This document shows positions 1 to 8,930 of a stretch of 64,000 nucleotides of DNA, one piece after another. The position numbers and the translations under genes are program-made. A model generated the notes under the pieces. The model had not been told where the DNA came from. It did not search any database and saw nothing but the letters and a program-made list of their open reading frames with translations. Location of the stretch: assembly GCF_000425745.1 (NCBI RefSeq), contig NZ_KE384442.1, positions 4,968 to 68,967 of the forward strand. Reading direction: 5' to 3'. The stretch is from Pseudomonas cremoricolorata DSM 17059 = NBRC 16634. Its GTDB lineage: Bacteria > Pseudomonadota > Gammaproteobacteria > Pseudomonadales > Pseudomonadaceae. The number at the start of each line of letters is the position of its first letter. Within the stretch, counting starts at the first letter, position 1.

Positions 1-2587
1 TGAGCCGTGGCTTCAAGGTTTTGACCTTCGGTCTGCGCCGGAACCAGGGTTACCGCGAAGCTGCCCGCCGCGTTCACCACAGCGGTGCCCAATTGATTGC
101 CTTGAGCATCAGTGACACGAATCGTACTGCCCGGCTCACCGCGACCGGTAAGTACGGAACCGTCGGCGCTTACGGCCAATTCGGATGGGGCCAGCGGTGG
201 AGTGATATCTGGAGCAGTGATGCTGGCCGGGATAGAGGTTTGTTCGGTTTCGGTATTGATCGCCACCACTTCCAGCGCTTCGCCGTTGGCCTGTGGAGGC
301 ACCAAAGTGATGCTGAAAGAGCCATCCTCAGCCGCCACGCCACTGCCCAACAACGTTCCATCTGCGCCATGTACCTCAACACGGTTTCCGGGCGTAGCGA
401 GGCCGCTCAATTCAGAGCCGTCGGCGTTCAATGCCAGTTCGGTCGGGGTGGTAGGGGCGGGGGTGGAGGGAACGGTGAAGTCGGTGACCGGAGACGCATT
501 TCCAGCCGCATCGGTCTGTACCAGGTTGATCACGTCGCCAGCCGCAACAGCACCGTCCAATGCGATAACGAACGCACCATTTGCACCAACAACACCGGTG
601 CCGATGACGGTGCCAGCAGCATCACGAACCTCAACACTGGCCCCAATCTCGCCACGTCCCGAAACCGTCAGCCCATCAGCACTGACCACCACATCGGTGA
701 CCGCTTCCGGCGCTGTGATATCCGGTGCCTGGAAGGCCAGTGGAGTTGACACGTTACCCGCCGCATCGACCAGTCGAACATCGATGAACTCGCCATTGGC
801 TTGTGCAGGGTCCAGTTCGACGGTGAACCGACCGTCTACCCCAACGACACCGCTGCCAATAATCACGCCAGAGGCATCACGCACCTGCACGGTCGCACCC
901 GGCTCACCAAGGCCGGTCAACGTCACGCCTTCAGCCAGCGACAGGTCGGTTGGCTGAGCAGGTGCAATCAGGTCCGGCGAGGCTACGGAAGCCGGCTCGG
1001 AAACATTGCCTGCGGCATCAGTCAGATCGACCTGCAGGCTGCTGCCATCAATCACAGCGGGATCAAGAACAACCGAGAACGTGCCGTCAGCGGCAACAAC
1101 GCCGGTAGCGATCACGTTGCCTTCTGCATCGCGGACATTAACCGTGGTTCCCGCTTCGCCACGGCCACTCAGTTGTGTACCGCCCGCACTAACGACCAAG
1201 TCGATCGGGGCATCGGGCGGAGTGGTGTCGATAGGGGTTTCGAGGTTAGGTGCGATTACCGAAGCGGCCGGCGATACGTTGCCAGCAGCATCTTGTGCCG
1301 TGGCTTCAAGGCTTTGACCTTCGGTCTGTGCCGGTACCAGCGTCACGGCGAAACTACCTGCCGCGTTTACCACTGCGGTGCCCAGCTCGTTGCCCTGCGC
1401 ATCGACGACCCGAACGGTGCTACCCGGCTCACCGCGACCAGTGAGTACAGTACCGTCTGCGCTTACGGCCAATTCGGATGGTGCCAGCGGTGGCGTGATA
1501 TCTGGCGCTGTGATGCTGGCCGGAATGGAGCTTTGTTCTGTTTCGATATTGATCGCCACCACTTCCAGCGCTTCGCCGTTGGCCTGTGGCGGTACCAGAG
1601 TGATGGTGAAGGAGCCATCCTCAGCGGCGATCGCACTGCCCAACAGCGTGCCATCTGCGCCATGTACCTCGACACGGTTTCCGGGCGAGGCGAGGCCGCT
1701 CAATTCAGAGCCGTCGGCGTTCAAAGCGAGTTCAGTTGGAGTGGAAGGGGCAGGAGTAGTAGGGACTGTGAAATCGGTCGCTGGCGAGGCATTGCCTGCC
1801 GCATCGGTCTGCACCAGATTGATCACGTCGCCAGCCGCAACGGCACTGTCCAAGGCAATGACGAACGCGCCATTTGCACCGACTACACCGGTGCCAATCA
1901 GCGTGCCCTGAGCATCACGAATCTCAACGCTCGCCCCAATTTCACCACGCCCCGAAACCGTCAGCCCATCAGCACTGACCACCACGTCGGTAACCGCCTC
2001 GGGTGCAGTGATATCCGGCGCCTGAAACGCCAGCGGTACCGATTCATTGCCAGCTGCATCGACCAGTCGAACATCGATGAACTCGCCATTGGCCTGCGCT
2101 GGATCCAATTCGACGCTAAAGCGCCCATCCGCTCCCACGACCCCAGTGCCAATCACTGCCCCTGAAGCATCACGCACCTGCACGGTCGCACCCGGCTCAC
2201 CAAGGCCGGTCAACGTCACGCCTTCAGCCAGCGCCAGCTCAGTCGGCTGCGCCGGCGCAATCAGGTCCGGCGAGGCAACGGAAGCTGGTTCAGAAACATT
2301 ACCCGCAGCATCGGTCAGATCGACCTGCAAGCTGCTGCCGTCGATGACCGCTGGATCGAGCACAACCGAGAACGTGCCGTCAGCGGCAACAACGCCGGTA
2401 GCGATCACATTCCCCTGGGCATCACGCACGGTCACGCCCGTGCCCGCTTCGCCTCGGCCAGTCAGCTGACGGCCACTGTCACCGACCACCAGGTCGGTCG
2501 GGGCGTCGGGCGCGGTGGTATCGGGCGGGGTGCCCAGGTCGGGCGCGCTGATGGTACTGGCCGGTGAGGTGTTGCCGGCGGCATCGG
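1..2587. repeat. 1,293-bp tandem super-repeat inside the adhesin gene
   Basis: Bases 1-1293 recur at 1294-2587. For example, TGGCTTCAAGG occurs at 8 and 1301, TCGGATGG at 181 and 1474, and GTCAGATCGACCTGCA at 1021 and 2314. The constant 1,293-bp offset equals 431 codons, or five Ig-like repeats. By eye the DNA copies are nearly 90% identical and the proteins more so, which implies recent duplication or gene conversion in the adhesin. Confidence 0.9.
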
Positions 2588-3518
2588 TGGCGCTGACTTG
2601 CAGGGCCTGGCCGGCGCTTTGCGGCGGTTGCAGGGTCACGCTGAAGGTGCCGTCGCTGCCGCTGACGGCGCTGCCCAGCAGGCTGCCGTCGGCGCCGCGC
2701 ACCTGCACCGTCGAGCCGGGCTCGGCGCGGCCGCTGAGCACGGTGCCTGCGCCATCGATGGCGAGGTCGGTGGGGGCGGCGGGCGGGGTGATGTCCGGGG
2801 CGTTGACGGTGCCGGGTTCGGAGACATTACCGGCGGCGTCGGTCAGGTCGACGGTCAGCGCCTCGCCGTTGGCCTGGGGCGTGTCCAGCGCCAGGTCGAA
2901 ACGGCCATCGCTGCCAACGGTGCCGCTGCCGATCAGATTGCCAGCGACATCGCGCACGTTGACCGTGGTGCCGGCCTCGCCGCGGCCGCTCAGGCGCAGG
3001 CCATCGGCTGACACCAGCAGGTCGGTGGGTCGGGCCGGGGCCAAGGTGTCGCCGGGCTCACCGTCACCGCCACCGCCGCCGCCGCCAGCCGCGCCGCCTG
3101 CCGCTGCGGCCGCGCCGCCCAGGCCCAGCAGGCCGAGACCGGCAATGGCGAAGGTCTGGGTGGCATTGCCGGCTTCACCGATGCCCGCCATCAACTGATC
3201 GAGGGAGGCGACTTCGTCGAAGGTGAAACCGCTGAAGGCGTCGGCATCGTAGGACGCCTGCCAGAGTGTGCCATCGTCGCCGACGAACACCAGATCGTTG
3301 CCCACCCCGTCCTGATCGACGACGAAGAAGTTGGCGATGGTCAGGCGCTCGCCAGACTTGAGCGTCAGTACCAGGTTCTGCCCGCTGCGGCTGACCGAAG
3401 CCACCGCATCCGGCGACACCGGCAGTTGCACCAGGCTGGCCCGGCTGAGGCTGATGTCGCCCCAGGCGGTTTGCGACAGTTGTGCGGTGTTTTTATCGGC
3501 GACGACGATGCTATCCAT
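1..3518 (-). CDS. LapF-like giant Ig-repeat surface adhesin (N-terminal part, runs off window)
   Basis: The reading frame is open from an ATG at 3518 (GGGAG ribosome site about 8 nt upstream) to the left edge, giving about 1,172 visible residues with no stop. Residues 1-150 are a non-repeated prefix of the BapA/LapF kind (starts MDSIVVADKN) that ends in an Ala/Gly-rich stretch with a run of glycines. Tandem bacterial Ig-like repeats of about 85 residues follow, each with DGTxLxGRGEPG and DAAGNVS signatures. Such proteins are exported by a type I system and join cells in biofilms. The downstream neighbours norR and hmp also flank lapF in P. putida KT2440 as I recall, which supports LapF. The C-terminal secretion signal is outside the window. 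Confidence 0.85.
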   Translation of the reverse strand, partial: MDSIVVADKNTAQLSQTAWGDISLSRASLVQLPVSPDAVASVSRSGQNLVLTLKSGERLTIANFFVVDQDGVGNDLVFVGDDGTLWQASYDADAFSGFTFDEVASLDQLMAGIGEAGNATQTFAIAGLGLLGLGGAAAAAGGAAGGGGGGGDGEPGDTLAPARPTDLLVSADGLRLSGRGEAGTTVNVRDVAGNLIGSGTVGSDGRFDLALDTPQANGEALTVDLTDAAGNVSEPGTVNAPDITPPAAPTDLAIDGAGTVLSGRAEPGSTVQVRGADGSLLGSAVSGSDGTFSVTLQPPQSAGQALQVSATDAAGNTSPASTISAPDLGTPPDTTAPDAPTDLVVGDSGRQLTGRGEAGTGVTVRDAQGNVIATGVVAADGTFSVVLDPAVIDGSSLQVDLTDAAGNVSEPASVASPDLIAPAQPTELALAEGVTLTGLGEPGATVQVRDASGAVIGTGVVGADGRFSVELDPAQANGEFIDVRLVDAAGNESVPLAFQAPDITAPEAVTDVVVSADGLTVSGRGEIGASVEIRDAQGTLIGTGVVGANGAFVIALDSAVAAGDVINLVQTDAAGNASPATDFTVPTTPAPSTPTELALNADGSELSGLASPGNRVEVHGADGTLLGSAIAAEDGSFTITLVPPQANGEALEVVAINIETEQSSIPASITAPDITPPLAPSELAVSADGTVLTGRGEPGSTVRVVDAQGNELGTAVVNAAGSFAVTLVPAQTEGQSLEATAQDAAGNVSPAASVIAPNLETPIDTTPPDAPIDLVVSAGGTQLSGRGEAGTTVNVRDAEGNVIATGVVAADGTFSVVLDPAVIDGSSLQVDLTDAAGNVSEPASVASPDLIAPAQPTDLSLAEGVTLTGLGEPGATVQVRDASGVIIGSGVVGVDGRFTVELDPAQANGEFIDVRLVDAAGNVSTPLAFQAPDITAPEAVTDVVVSADGLTVSGRGEIGASVEVRDAAGTVIGTGVVGANGAFVIALDGAVAAGDVINLVQTDAAGNASPVTDFTVPSTPAPTTPTELALNADGSELSGLATPGNRVEVHGADGTLLGSGVAAEDGSFSITLVPPQANGEALEVVAINTETEQTSIPASITAPDITPPLAPSELAVSADGSVLTGRGEPGSTIRVTDAQGNQLGTAVVNAAGSFAVTLVPAQTEGQNLEATA

Positions 3519-3610
3519 AAGCGCTCCCTGCTGGATGGGGTGCCACTCATCTGCGGGGACGAGCAGCCAATCCTTGCCTCCGAGCACGCGCTTAAGCACG
3601 CGCGGGAGGC

Positions 3611-3630
3611 CTGTAACAGCCCTGTTACAG
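3611..3630. promoter_or_regulatory. Perfect palindrome in the adhesin leader
   Basis: Two 9-bp arms, CTGTAACAG and CTGTTACAG, are exact inverted repeats separated by CC. The palindrome sits 11-31 bp downstream of the putative -10 and so would cover the early transcribed region. It is a likely operator or mRNA hairpin; the protein that binds it is unknown. Confidence 0.5.
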
Positions 3631-3641
3631 ATCGTTTGGCA

Positions 3642-3648
3642 GGTATAG
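3642..3648 (-). promoter_or_regulatory. Putative RpoS-type -10 element of the adhesin gene
   Basis: Read on the minus strand this is CTATACC, close to the CTATACT extended -10 preferred by RpoS. It lies about 125 nt upstream of the adhesin ATG. lapF is known to depend on RpoS in P. putida. No convincing -35 was found. Assignment is by inspection only. Confidence 0.45.
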
Positions 3649-3714
3649 GCAGAGCTGACTGAATGAACCAGTTTTCCCGGCGCGCCAAATAAATGTGCGT
3701 CGGTTAGTTGGCGC

Positions 3715-5265
3715 TCAGTCGATTCCCAGGCGCTTGACCAGGCGGCTCAGGTTGGCGCGGTCGATTTGCAGCTCTCGCGCCACTGCGGCGCGGTTTTGCC
3801 CGTGGCGATCAAGACTTTTCAGAATCAGCTGACGCTGGAAGTCGTCTACGGCCTGACGCAATCCGACGTGGAAGGAGCCGACAGGCGGTAGTGGCAATTC
3901 GCTTACAGGTAGTGAGGCTGAGGTGCTTGGGTGCAAGTCGAGATCGCTGGCAGACAGTGTAAGAATGCGTGGGCGCAAAGATTGCTGGCCCAGTGCCTTC
4001 AGCGCGCTGCGGCCGACCAGGTGTTCCAGTTCGCGGACATTGCCGGGCCAGTCGTAGTCGAGCAGCGCGGTCTGCGCATCCATGCTCAGGCGCAGGCTGT
4101 TCAGGCCGAGCCGCGAGCGGTTTTGCTCGAGGAAGTAGCCGGCCAGCAGCAGTACGTCACGGCCTCGTTCGCGCAGCGGGGGCACGTGCAGTGGATAGAC
4201 GCTCAGGCGGTGGTAGAAGTCGGCGCGAAAGCGCCCGCAACGCACCTCTTCGGCGAGGTCACGGTTGCTCGCGGCGATCAGACGCACATCGACATGGTGC
4301 TCACGGTCCGAGCCCAGGCGCTGCAGTTGCCCGCTTTGCAGCACCCGCAGCAACTTGGCCTGAACCGTCAGCGGCAACTCGCCCACCTCATCGAGAAACA
4401 ACGTGCCGCCGTGGGCAAGCTCGAACTTGCCGCGCCGCTCGACATGGGCGCCAGTGAAGGCGCCGCGGACGTGACCGAACAGCTCGCTTTCCACCAGGGT
4501 ATCGGGCAGCGCCGCGCAGTTGAGGCTGACCATCGGCTTGTCGGCGCGGGTGCTGGCCTGGTGCAGCGCTTGGGCCACCAGTTCCTTGCCGACGCCGGTT
4601 TCCCCGGTGATCAGTACCGTCAGCTCACTGTTGCCGACCAGGCGAATCTCCTCCAGCAACTGCCGGTGAGCATTGCTCTGGCCGATCAGTTGGCGCTCCT
4701 GATGGTTGGCCTGGCGGTACTGCTCGGCGCGCTGCTGCTCGTTTTTCACCCTGAGGGCCAGGTGCTCGATGCGCTCGGCGACGGTGACGGTGGCCGCCGC
4801 CAGGCTGGCGAAGGCCTGCAAGGCATCCAGTTGCAGCGGCTGGAACTGGCCCGCGGTCAGCGCGTCGAGGGTCAGCAGGCCCCATGGCTGCTCGTCGACC
4901 ATCAGCGGGCAGCCCATGCAGTCGTGAACCTGCAGGTCGACATGGGCGGCGTCGACCAGGCCATCGTAGGGGTCGGGCAGGTCGCTGTCGCTGGCAAAGC
5001 GCGTGGGCGCCGGGTTGCTCAACAAGATGACGAAGCGTGGGTGCTCGCTGACCTTGAAGCGCCGGCCCAGGGTGTCGGCGGCCAGGCCGTCGACCGCCAA
5101 CGGCACCAGCCATTCGCCCTCCAGGCGCAGTAGTGCGGCTGCATCGCAGGGCAGCAGGTCACGCAGGGCTTGTAGCAGGCGCCGATAGCGCTCGTGGTCG
5201 GGCAGGTCGCGGGACAGGTCGCGTACCAATGGCAGCAGGGCAGTCAACAAAGGGGTAGCAGTCAT
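3715..5265 (-). CDS. norR: Nitric oxide-responsive sigma54 activator NorR
   Basis: This 516-residue protein is the size of the NorR family. Residues about 20-165 form the GAF sensor and carry the LPDPYDGL (96-103) and HDCMGCPL (114-121) signatures that supply Asp and Cys ligands to the mononuclear iron that binds NO. The central AAA+ domain has Walker A GETGVGKE and the sigma54-contacting GAFTGA loop. A Fis-type helix-turn-helix closes the protein. It is divergent from hmp, and the spacer holds two GT-N7-AC sites, so it should activate hmp when NO is present. An antisense frame over it is a coding shadow. Confidence 0.95.
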   Translation of the reverse strand: MTATPLLTALLPLVRDLSRDLPDHERYRRLLQALRDLLPCDAAALLRLEGEWLVPLAVDGLAADTLGRRFKVSEHPRFVILLSNPAPTRFASDSDLPDPYDGLVDAAHVDLQVHDCMGCPLMVDEQPWGLLTLDALTAGQFQPLQLDALQAFASLAAATVTVAERIEHLALRVKNEQQRAEQYRQANHQERQLIGQSNAHRQLLEEIRLVGNSELTVLITGETGVGKELVAQALHQASTRADKPMVSLNCAALPDTLVESELFGHVRGAFTGAHVERRGKFELAHGGTLFLDEVGELPLTVQAKLLRVLQSGQLQRLGSDREHHVDVRLIAASNRDLAEEVRCGRFRADFYHRLSVYPLHVPPLRERGRDVLLLAGYFLEQNRSRLGLNSLRLSMDAQTALLDYDWPGNVRELEHLVGRSALKALGQQSLRPRILTLSASDLDLHPSTSASLPVSELPLPPVGSFHVGLRQAVDDFQRQLILKSLDRHGQNRAAVARELQIDRANLSRLVKRLGID

Positions 5266-5278
5266 AAGGACTCCGGTG

Positions 5279-5293
5279 TAGTCGTTTCGACTA
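5279..5293. promoter_or_regulatory. NorR-type enhancer site 1
   Basis: TAGTCG-TTT-CGACTA is a perfect inverted repeat containing the NorR core GT-N7-AC (GTCGTTTCGAC, 5281-5291). It lies between norR and hmp, about 70 bp upstream of the -24 element, the usual arrangement for a sigma54 enhancer. Confidence 0.75.
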
Positions 5294-5306
5294 TAGCGCA
5301 GGCTGG

Positions 5307-5317
5307 GTCATTTTGAC
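5307..5317. promoter_or_regulatory. NorR-type enhancer site 2
   Basis: GTCATTTTGAC again matches GT-N7-AC and is a near-palindrome. It starts 26 bp after site 1, on nearly the same helical face. E. coli has three such sites; no third was found here. Confidence 0.7.
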
Positions 5318-5359
5318 TTGGGGCGTGGTCTGGCCCTTGATTTCAGGGGCTTTGGCGGT

Positions 5360-5375
5360 TGGCACGATTACTGAA
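5360..5375 (+). promoter_or_regulatory. Sigma54-like promoter of hmp
   Basis: TGGCACG (5360-5366) is a perfect -24 element. It is followed after four bases by CTGAA, a weak match to the TTGCA -12 element. It lies 45 bp upstream of the hmp start and downstream of the NorR sites, so the context supports it despite the imperfect -12. Confidence 0.65.
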
Positions 5376-5419
5376 ATGAGCACTGCATCGTTCAGATCAT
5401 CGTTTCAGGAGAAATCCAC

Positions 5420-6598
5420 ATGCTCACCGCCGACCAACGCGCCATCATCAAAGCCACTGTCCCGCTGCTGGAAAGCGGCGGCGAGGCGCTGACCACGCAT
5501 TTCTACAAGATGATGCTCGACGAGCACCCCGAGGTGCGTCCGCTGTTCAACCAGGCGCACCAGGCCAGCGGCGACCAGCCGCGCGCCCTGGCCAACGGCG
5601 TGCTGATGTATGCCCGGCACATCGACCAGCTGGAACAACTCGGCGGCCTGGTCGGGCAGATCATCAACAAGCATGTGGCCTTGCAGATTCTTCCCGAGCA
5701 TTACCCAATCGTTGGCGCTTGCCTGCTGCGGGCGATCAAAGAGGTACTTGGCGAGGACATTGCCACCCCGGCAGTCATCGACGCCTGGGCAGCGGCCTAC
5801 GGCCAGTTGGCAGACATTCTGATCGGTGCCGAGGAAAGTCTGTATCAGGCCAAGGAACATGCCGAGGGCGGCTGGCGCGGCGCGCGGACCTTCACCTTGG
5901 TGCGCCGCGAGCAGGAGAGCCAGGAGATCGTTTCGTTCTACTTCGCGCCGGTCGACGGCAAGCCGGTACTCAAGGCCGAGCCTGGCCAATACATCGGCCT
6001 GCAGCTGTTCATCGACGGCAGCGAGCAACGCCGCAACTATTCGCTGTCGGCGCTGTGCGATGGTCGCGAGTACCGCATCAGCGTCAAGCGCGAGGCTGGC
6101 GGCAAGGTCTCCAATTACCTGCATGACCAGCTCAAGGTCGGCGACACGCTGCCGCTGTTCCCGCCGGCGGGGGATTTCACCCTGGTGGCCAACGACAAGC
6201 CGCTGGTGCTGATTAGCGGTGGTGTGGGCATCACCCCGACCCTGGCGATGTTGCAGGCGGCGCTGGAGACCGGCCGCCAGGTGCACTTCATCCACTGCGC
6301 GCGCAACGGCGCGGTGCATGCCTTCCGCGAGTCGGTCGACGCACTGGCGGCGCAGCATCCGCAGCTCAAGCGCTTCTACTGCTACGACGAAGACGACGGC
6401 AGCGGCCATGCCCATGCGCTGGGGCTGATGAGCCAGGACCTGCTTGGCGAGTGGCTGCCCGGCGAGCGCGATGTCGACGTGTATTTCCTTGGGCCGAAGC
6501 CGTTCATGGCGGCGATCAAAGGTCAGCTCAAGGCCTTGGGCGTACCAGAGGCGCAGAGCCGCTTCGAGTTCTTCGGCCCGGCTGCGGCGCTGGTCTGA
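5420..6598 (+). CDS. hmp: Flavohemoglobin (nitric oxide dioxygenase)
   Basis: The 392-residue protein converts NO and O2 to nitrate using NAD(P)H. Globin residues 1-140 include the heme pocket Tyr29 and the proximal His85 in NKHVAL. The FAD domain has the RNYSLS motif and the NAD-binding domain has GGVGITP. The ATG at 5420 follows AGGAG at 5407-5411. It is transcribed away from norR behind a NorR/sigma54-type promoter, so it is probably an NO-induced detoxification gene. Confidence 0.97.
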   Translation: MLTADQRAIIKATVPLLESGGEALTTHFYKMMLDEHPEVRPLFNQAHQASGDQPRALANGVLMYARHIDQLEQLGGLVGQIINKHVALQILPEHYPIVGACLLRAIKEVLGEDIATPAVIDAWAAAYGQLADILIGAEESLYQAKEHAEGGWRGARTFTLVRREQESQEIVSFYFAPVDGKPVLKAEPGQYIGLQLFIDGSEQRRNYSLSALCDGREYRISVKREAGGKVSNYLHDQLKVGDTLPLFPPAGDFTLVANDKPLVLISGGVGITPTLAMLQAALETGRQVHFIHCARNGAVHAFRESVDALAAQHPQLKRFYCYDEDDGSGHAHALGLMSQDLLGEWLPGERDVDVYFLGPKPFMAAIKGQLKALGVPEAQSRFEFFGPAAALV

Positions 6599-6649
6599 AG
6601 GTCAAGCGCAGGGGTGCCAGGCCAAGCTGGCTGACGCCCCTGCGCTGCC

Positions 6650-7606
6650 TCAGCCGCGCACCAGCCGCGGCAGCACGCGGATGTAAGCAAGTTCGGCGAG
6701 CAGCTCGACCAGGGTCTGGCAGACCACCGCTGCCGCCGCCAGGCTACGCAGCTCGGCCGGCAAGGCCAGGGCCAGCGGCAGCACCACCAGCGAGTTACGC
6801 GTGGCGCTGCTGAACATCAGCGAGCGCGTCTGCGCCTGCGGCAGGCGCCACAGCCGCGCCGACAGCAGCCCCAACGCCGGCGCCAGCACGGCAAAGCCCA
6901 GGTACACCGGCAGCACCGGCACGATGCCGGGCCAGTCGGCGGCCACCTTGCCGATCTGCGAAGCCACCACCAGCAGCAACACCAACGCCATGGCTGGCAC
7001 CGGTAGCCAGCTGCACGCCTGATTCCATGCAGCGACCGCCGCTCGCCGGCGCGCCGTCGCCAGGGTCAGCAGCGCCAGCCCGAGGGGCACGGCGATCAGG
7101 CCGAGGAAGGCTTCGATGAACGGGGTCAGCGGCAGCTCGAGCACCCATTGGGTATCGACCATCAGCGCCAGGTACAGCGGCAACAGCAGCAACTGGACCA
7201 CCAGCAACAGCGGCGTCGCTGCCAGGGTCAGGCTGGCATCGCCCTTGCCCAGTTGGGTGAACACTACGACGTAGTCGATGCACGGGGTGAGCAGCACCAG
7301 CAGCGCGCCGATCAGCAGCGCAGGGTGCCCCAGCAGGCTGCGGCTGGCCAGCCACACCAGCAGCGGCACGAAGATGAAATTGGCCATCAGCAAGGCGGCG
7401 ATGAAGCGCCCCTGACGCAGGCCCTGACGCAGCTCGAACAGCGGCAGCTGCAGAAACATCACGTACATCAGCAGCGCCAGCGCCGGGCTGATCAGCCACT
7501 CGCCGTGGGCGGCGATTGCCGGCAGGCACAGGCCAAGGAGGGCGGCGGCCAGCACCACCACGAAATACAGCGGGATTTGCTGGTGTTCCAGTTGTTCGCG
7601 GGTCAA
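6650..7606 (-). CDS. ACR3/bile-acid-symporter-fold transporter, arsenic-resistance-like
   Basis: A 318-residue hydrophobic protein with about ten membrane segments. LTPCIDYVVVFTQLGKGD resembles the TM4 region of ACR3 arsenite exporters, including its conserved Cys. The best start is a TTG at 7606, because an in-frame TGA lies only six codons upstream and no ATG intervenes. No arsR or arsC lies nearby, so an arsenite role is inferred from family similarity; another anion or a bile-acid-like substrate is possible. Confidence 0.7.
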   Translation of the reverse strand: MTREQLEHQQIPLYFVVVLAAALLGLCLPAIAAHGEWLISPALALLMYVMFLQLPLFELRQGLRQGRFIAALLMANFIFVPLLVWLASRSLLGHPALLIGALLVLLTPCIDYVVVFTQLGKGDASLTLAATPLLLVVQLLLLPLYLALMVDTQWVLELPLTPFIEAFLGLIAVPLGLALLTLATARRRAAVAAWNQACSWLPVPAMALVLLLVVASQIGKVAADWPGIVPVLPVYLGFAVLAPALGLLSARLWRLPQAQTRSLMFSSATRNSLVVLPLALALPAELRSLAAAAVVCQTLVELLAELAYIRVLPRLVRG

Positions 7607-7751
7607 GGCAGGTACCTGGCATCAGGTGAGCGAGCCGCGCAGCGACCGCGCCGGTTACCCGTTGCGCGGCCACCTACGGGTGGCTGCGCATTGTGCGTCA
7701 GCGGCGCGCTGCGGTGAACCACCGATCACCTTGGCCGGGCAAACGCTGCGC

Positions 7752-8930
7752 TCAGCGGCTGATGGCCAGCGCCACGCCCTGGCCGCCACCGATGCACAAC
7801 GTAGCCAGGCCTTTGTGCGCGTCACGCTTGAGCATTTCGTGCAGCAGGGTCACCAGCACCCGGCAGCCGGAGGCACCGATGGGGTGGCCCAGGGCGATGG
7901 CACCGCCGTTGACGTTGACCCGGCTCGCCTCCCATTGCAGTTCACGGCCCACCGCCAGAGCCTGGGCGGCAAAGGCTTCGTTGGCTTCGATCAACTCGAC
8001 GTCCTGCAGCTGCCAGCCGGCTTTTTCCAGGCAGCGGCGGGTTGCCGACACCGGGCCGATGCCCATGATCGCCGGGTCGACCCCGGCGCTGGCGTAGCCA
8101 CTGATGGTCGCCAGCACCGGCAGGCCAAGGGCCTGGGCCTTGCTGACGCTCATCAGCAGCACTGCGGCGGCGCCATCGTTGAGGGTCGAGGCGTTGCCAG
8201 CGGTGACGCTGCCATCCTTGCGAAACGCCGGGCGCAGGCCGCCGAGGCTCTCGGCGGTGGTGCCCGCGCGCGGCTGTTCGTCGGTGTCGAACACCAGCGC
8301 CGGGCCCTTGCGCTGGGGGATCTGCACTGGGGTGATTTCCTCGGCGAAGCGTCCGCTGGCGATGGCTGCCAGCGCCTTGCGCTGCGACTCGGCGGCAAAG
8401 GCGTCCTGCTCGGCGCGGGTCAGGCCGTAGGCATCGACCAGATTCTCGGCGGTGATGCCCATGTGATAGTCGTTGAACGCGTCCCAAAGCCCGTCGCTGA
8501 TCATGCTGTCGAGCATCTGCCCATGGCCCATGCGCTGGCCGGTGCGTGCCGAAGGCAGCACATAGGGCGCAAGGCTCATGTTCTCCTGGCCGCCGGCGAT
8601 CACCACCTCGGCATCGCCGCAGCGAATGGCCTGGGCCGCCAGGTGCACCGCCTTGAGCCCCGAGCCGCAGACCTTGTTCAGCGTCAGCGCGGGCACGGCA
8701 TGCGGCAGGCCGGCCTTGATCGCACTCTGGCGCGCCGGATTCTGCCCGGCGCCGGCGGTGAGCACCTGGCCGAGGATCACTTCGTCGACCTCGGCCGGGT
8801 CCAGGCCGGTCTGGGCCAGCAACTGACGGATCACCGCAGCGCCCAGTTCCACGGCCGGCACGTTGGCCAAGGCGCCCTGGAAACTGCCGATGGCGGTGCG
8901 GGTGGCGGCGACGATGGCGACTTCGTTCAT
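7752..8930 (-). CDS. Acetyl-CoA C-acetyltransferase (thiolase II)
   Basis: A 392-residue biosynthetic-type thiolase that condenses two acetyl-CoA or cleaves acetoacetyl-CoA. Nucleophile Cys88 is in NKVCGSG; ALGHPIGASG and CIGGGQG carry the other catalytic His and Cys. The ATG at 8930 has GGAGAA 6 nt upstream. The frame extends further upstream to 9029, but that stretch does not look like thiolase. It is divergent from fabV across a 387-bp spacer. Confidence 0.93.
   Translation of the reverse strand: MNEVAIVAATRTAIGSFQGALANVPAVELGAAVIRQLLAQTGLDPAEVDEVILGQVLTAGAGQNPARQSAIKAGLPHAVPALTLNKVCGSGLKAVHLAAQAIRCGDAEVVIAGGQENMSLAPYVLPSARTGQRMGHGQMLDSMISDGLWDAFNDYHMGITAENLVDAYGLTRAEQDAFAAESQRKALAAIASGRFAEEITPVQIPQRKGPALVFDTDEQPRAGTTAESLGGLRPAFRKDGSVTAGNASTLNDGAAAVLLMSVSKAQALGLPVLATISGYASAGVDPAIMGIGPVSATRRCLEKAGWQLQDVELIEANEAFAAQALAVGRELQWEASRVNVNGGAIALGHPIGASGCRVLVTLLHEMLKRDAHKGLATLCIGGGQGVALAISR

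Noticed and set aside
21..2165. Forward frames across the adhesin region
   Set aside because: They are shadows of the Ig-repeat coding strand and simply inherit its repeat period.
1..3060. Possible CRISPR or satellite array
   Set aside because: The periodicity is in-frame protein repeats of about 85 codons with no short identical repeats and unique spacers.
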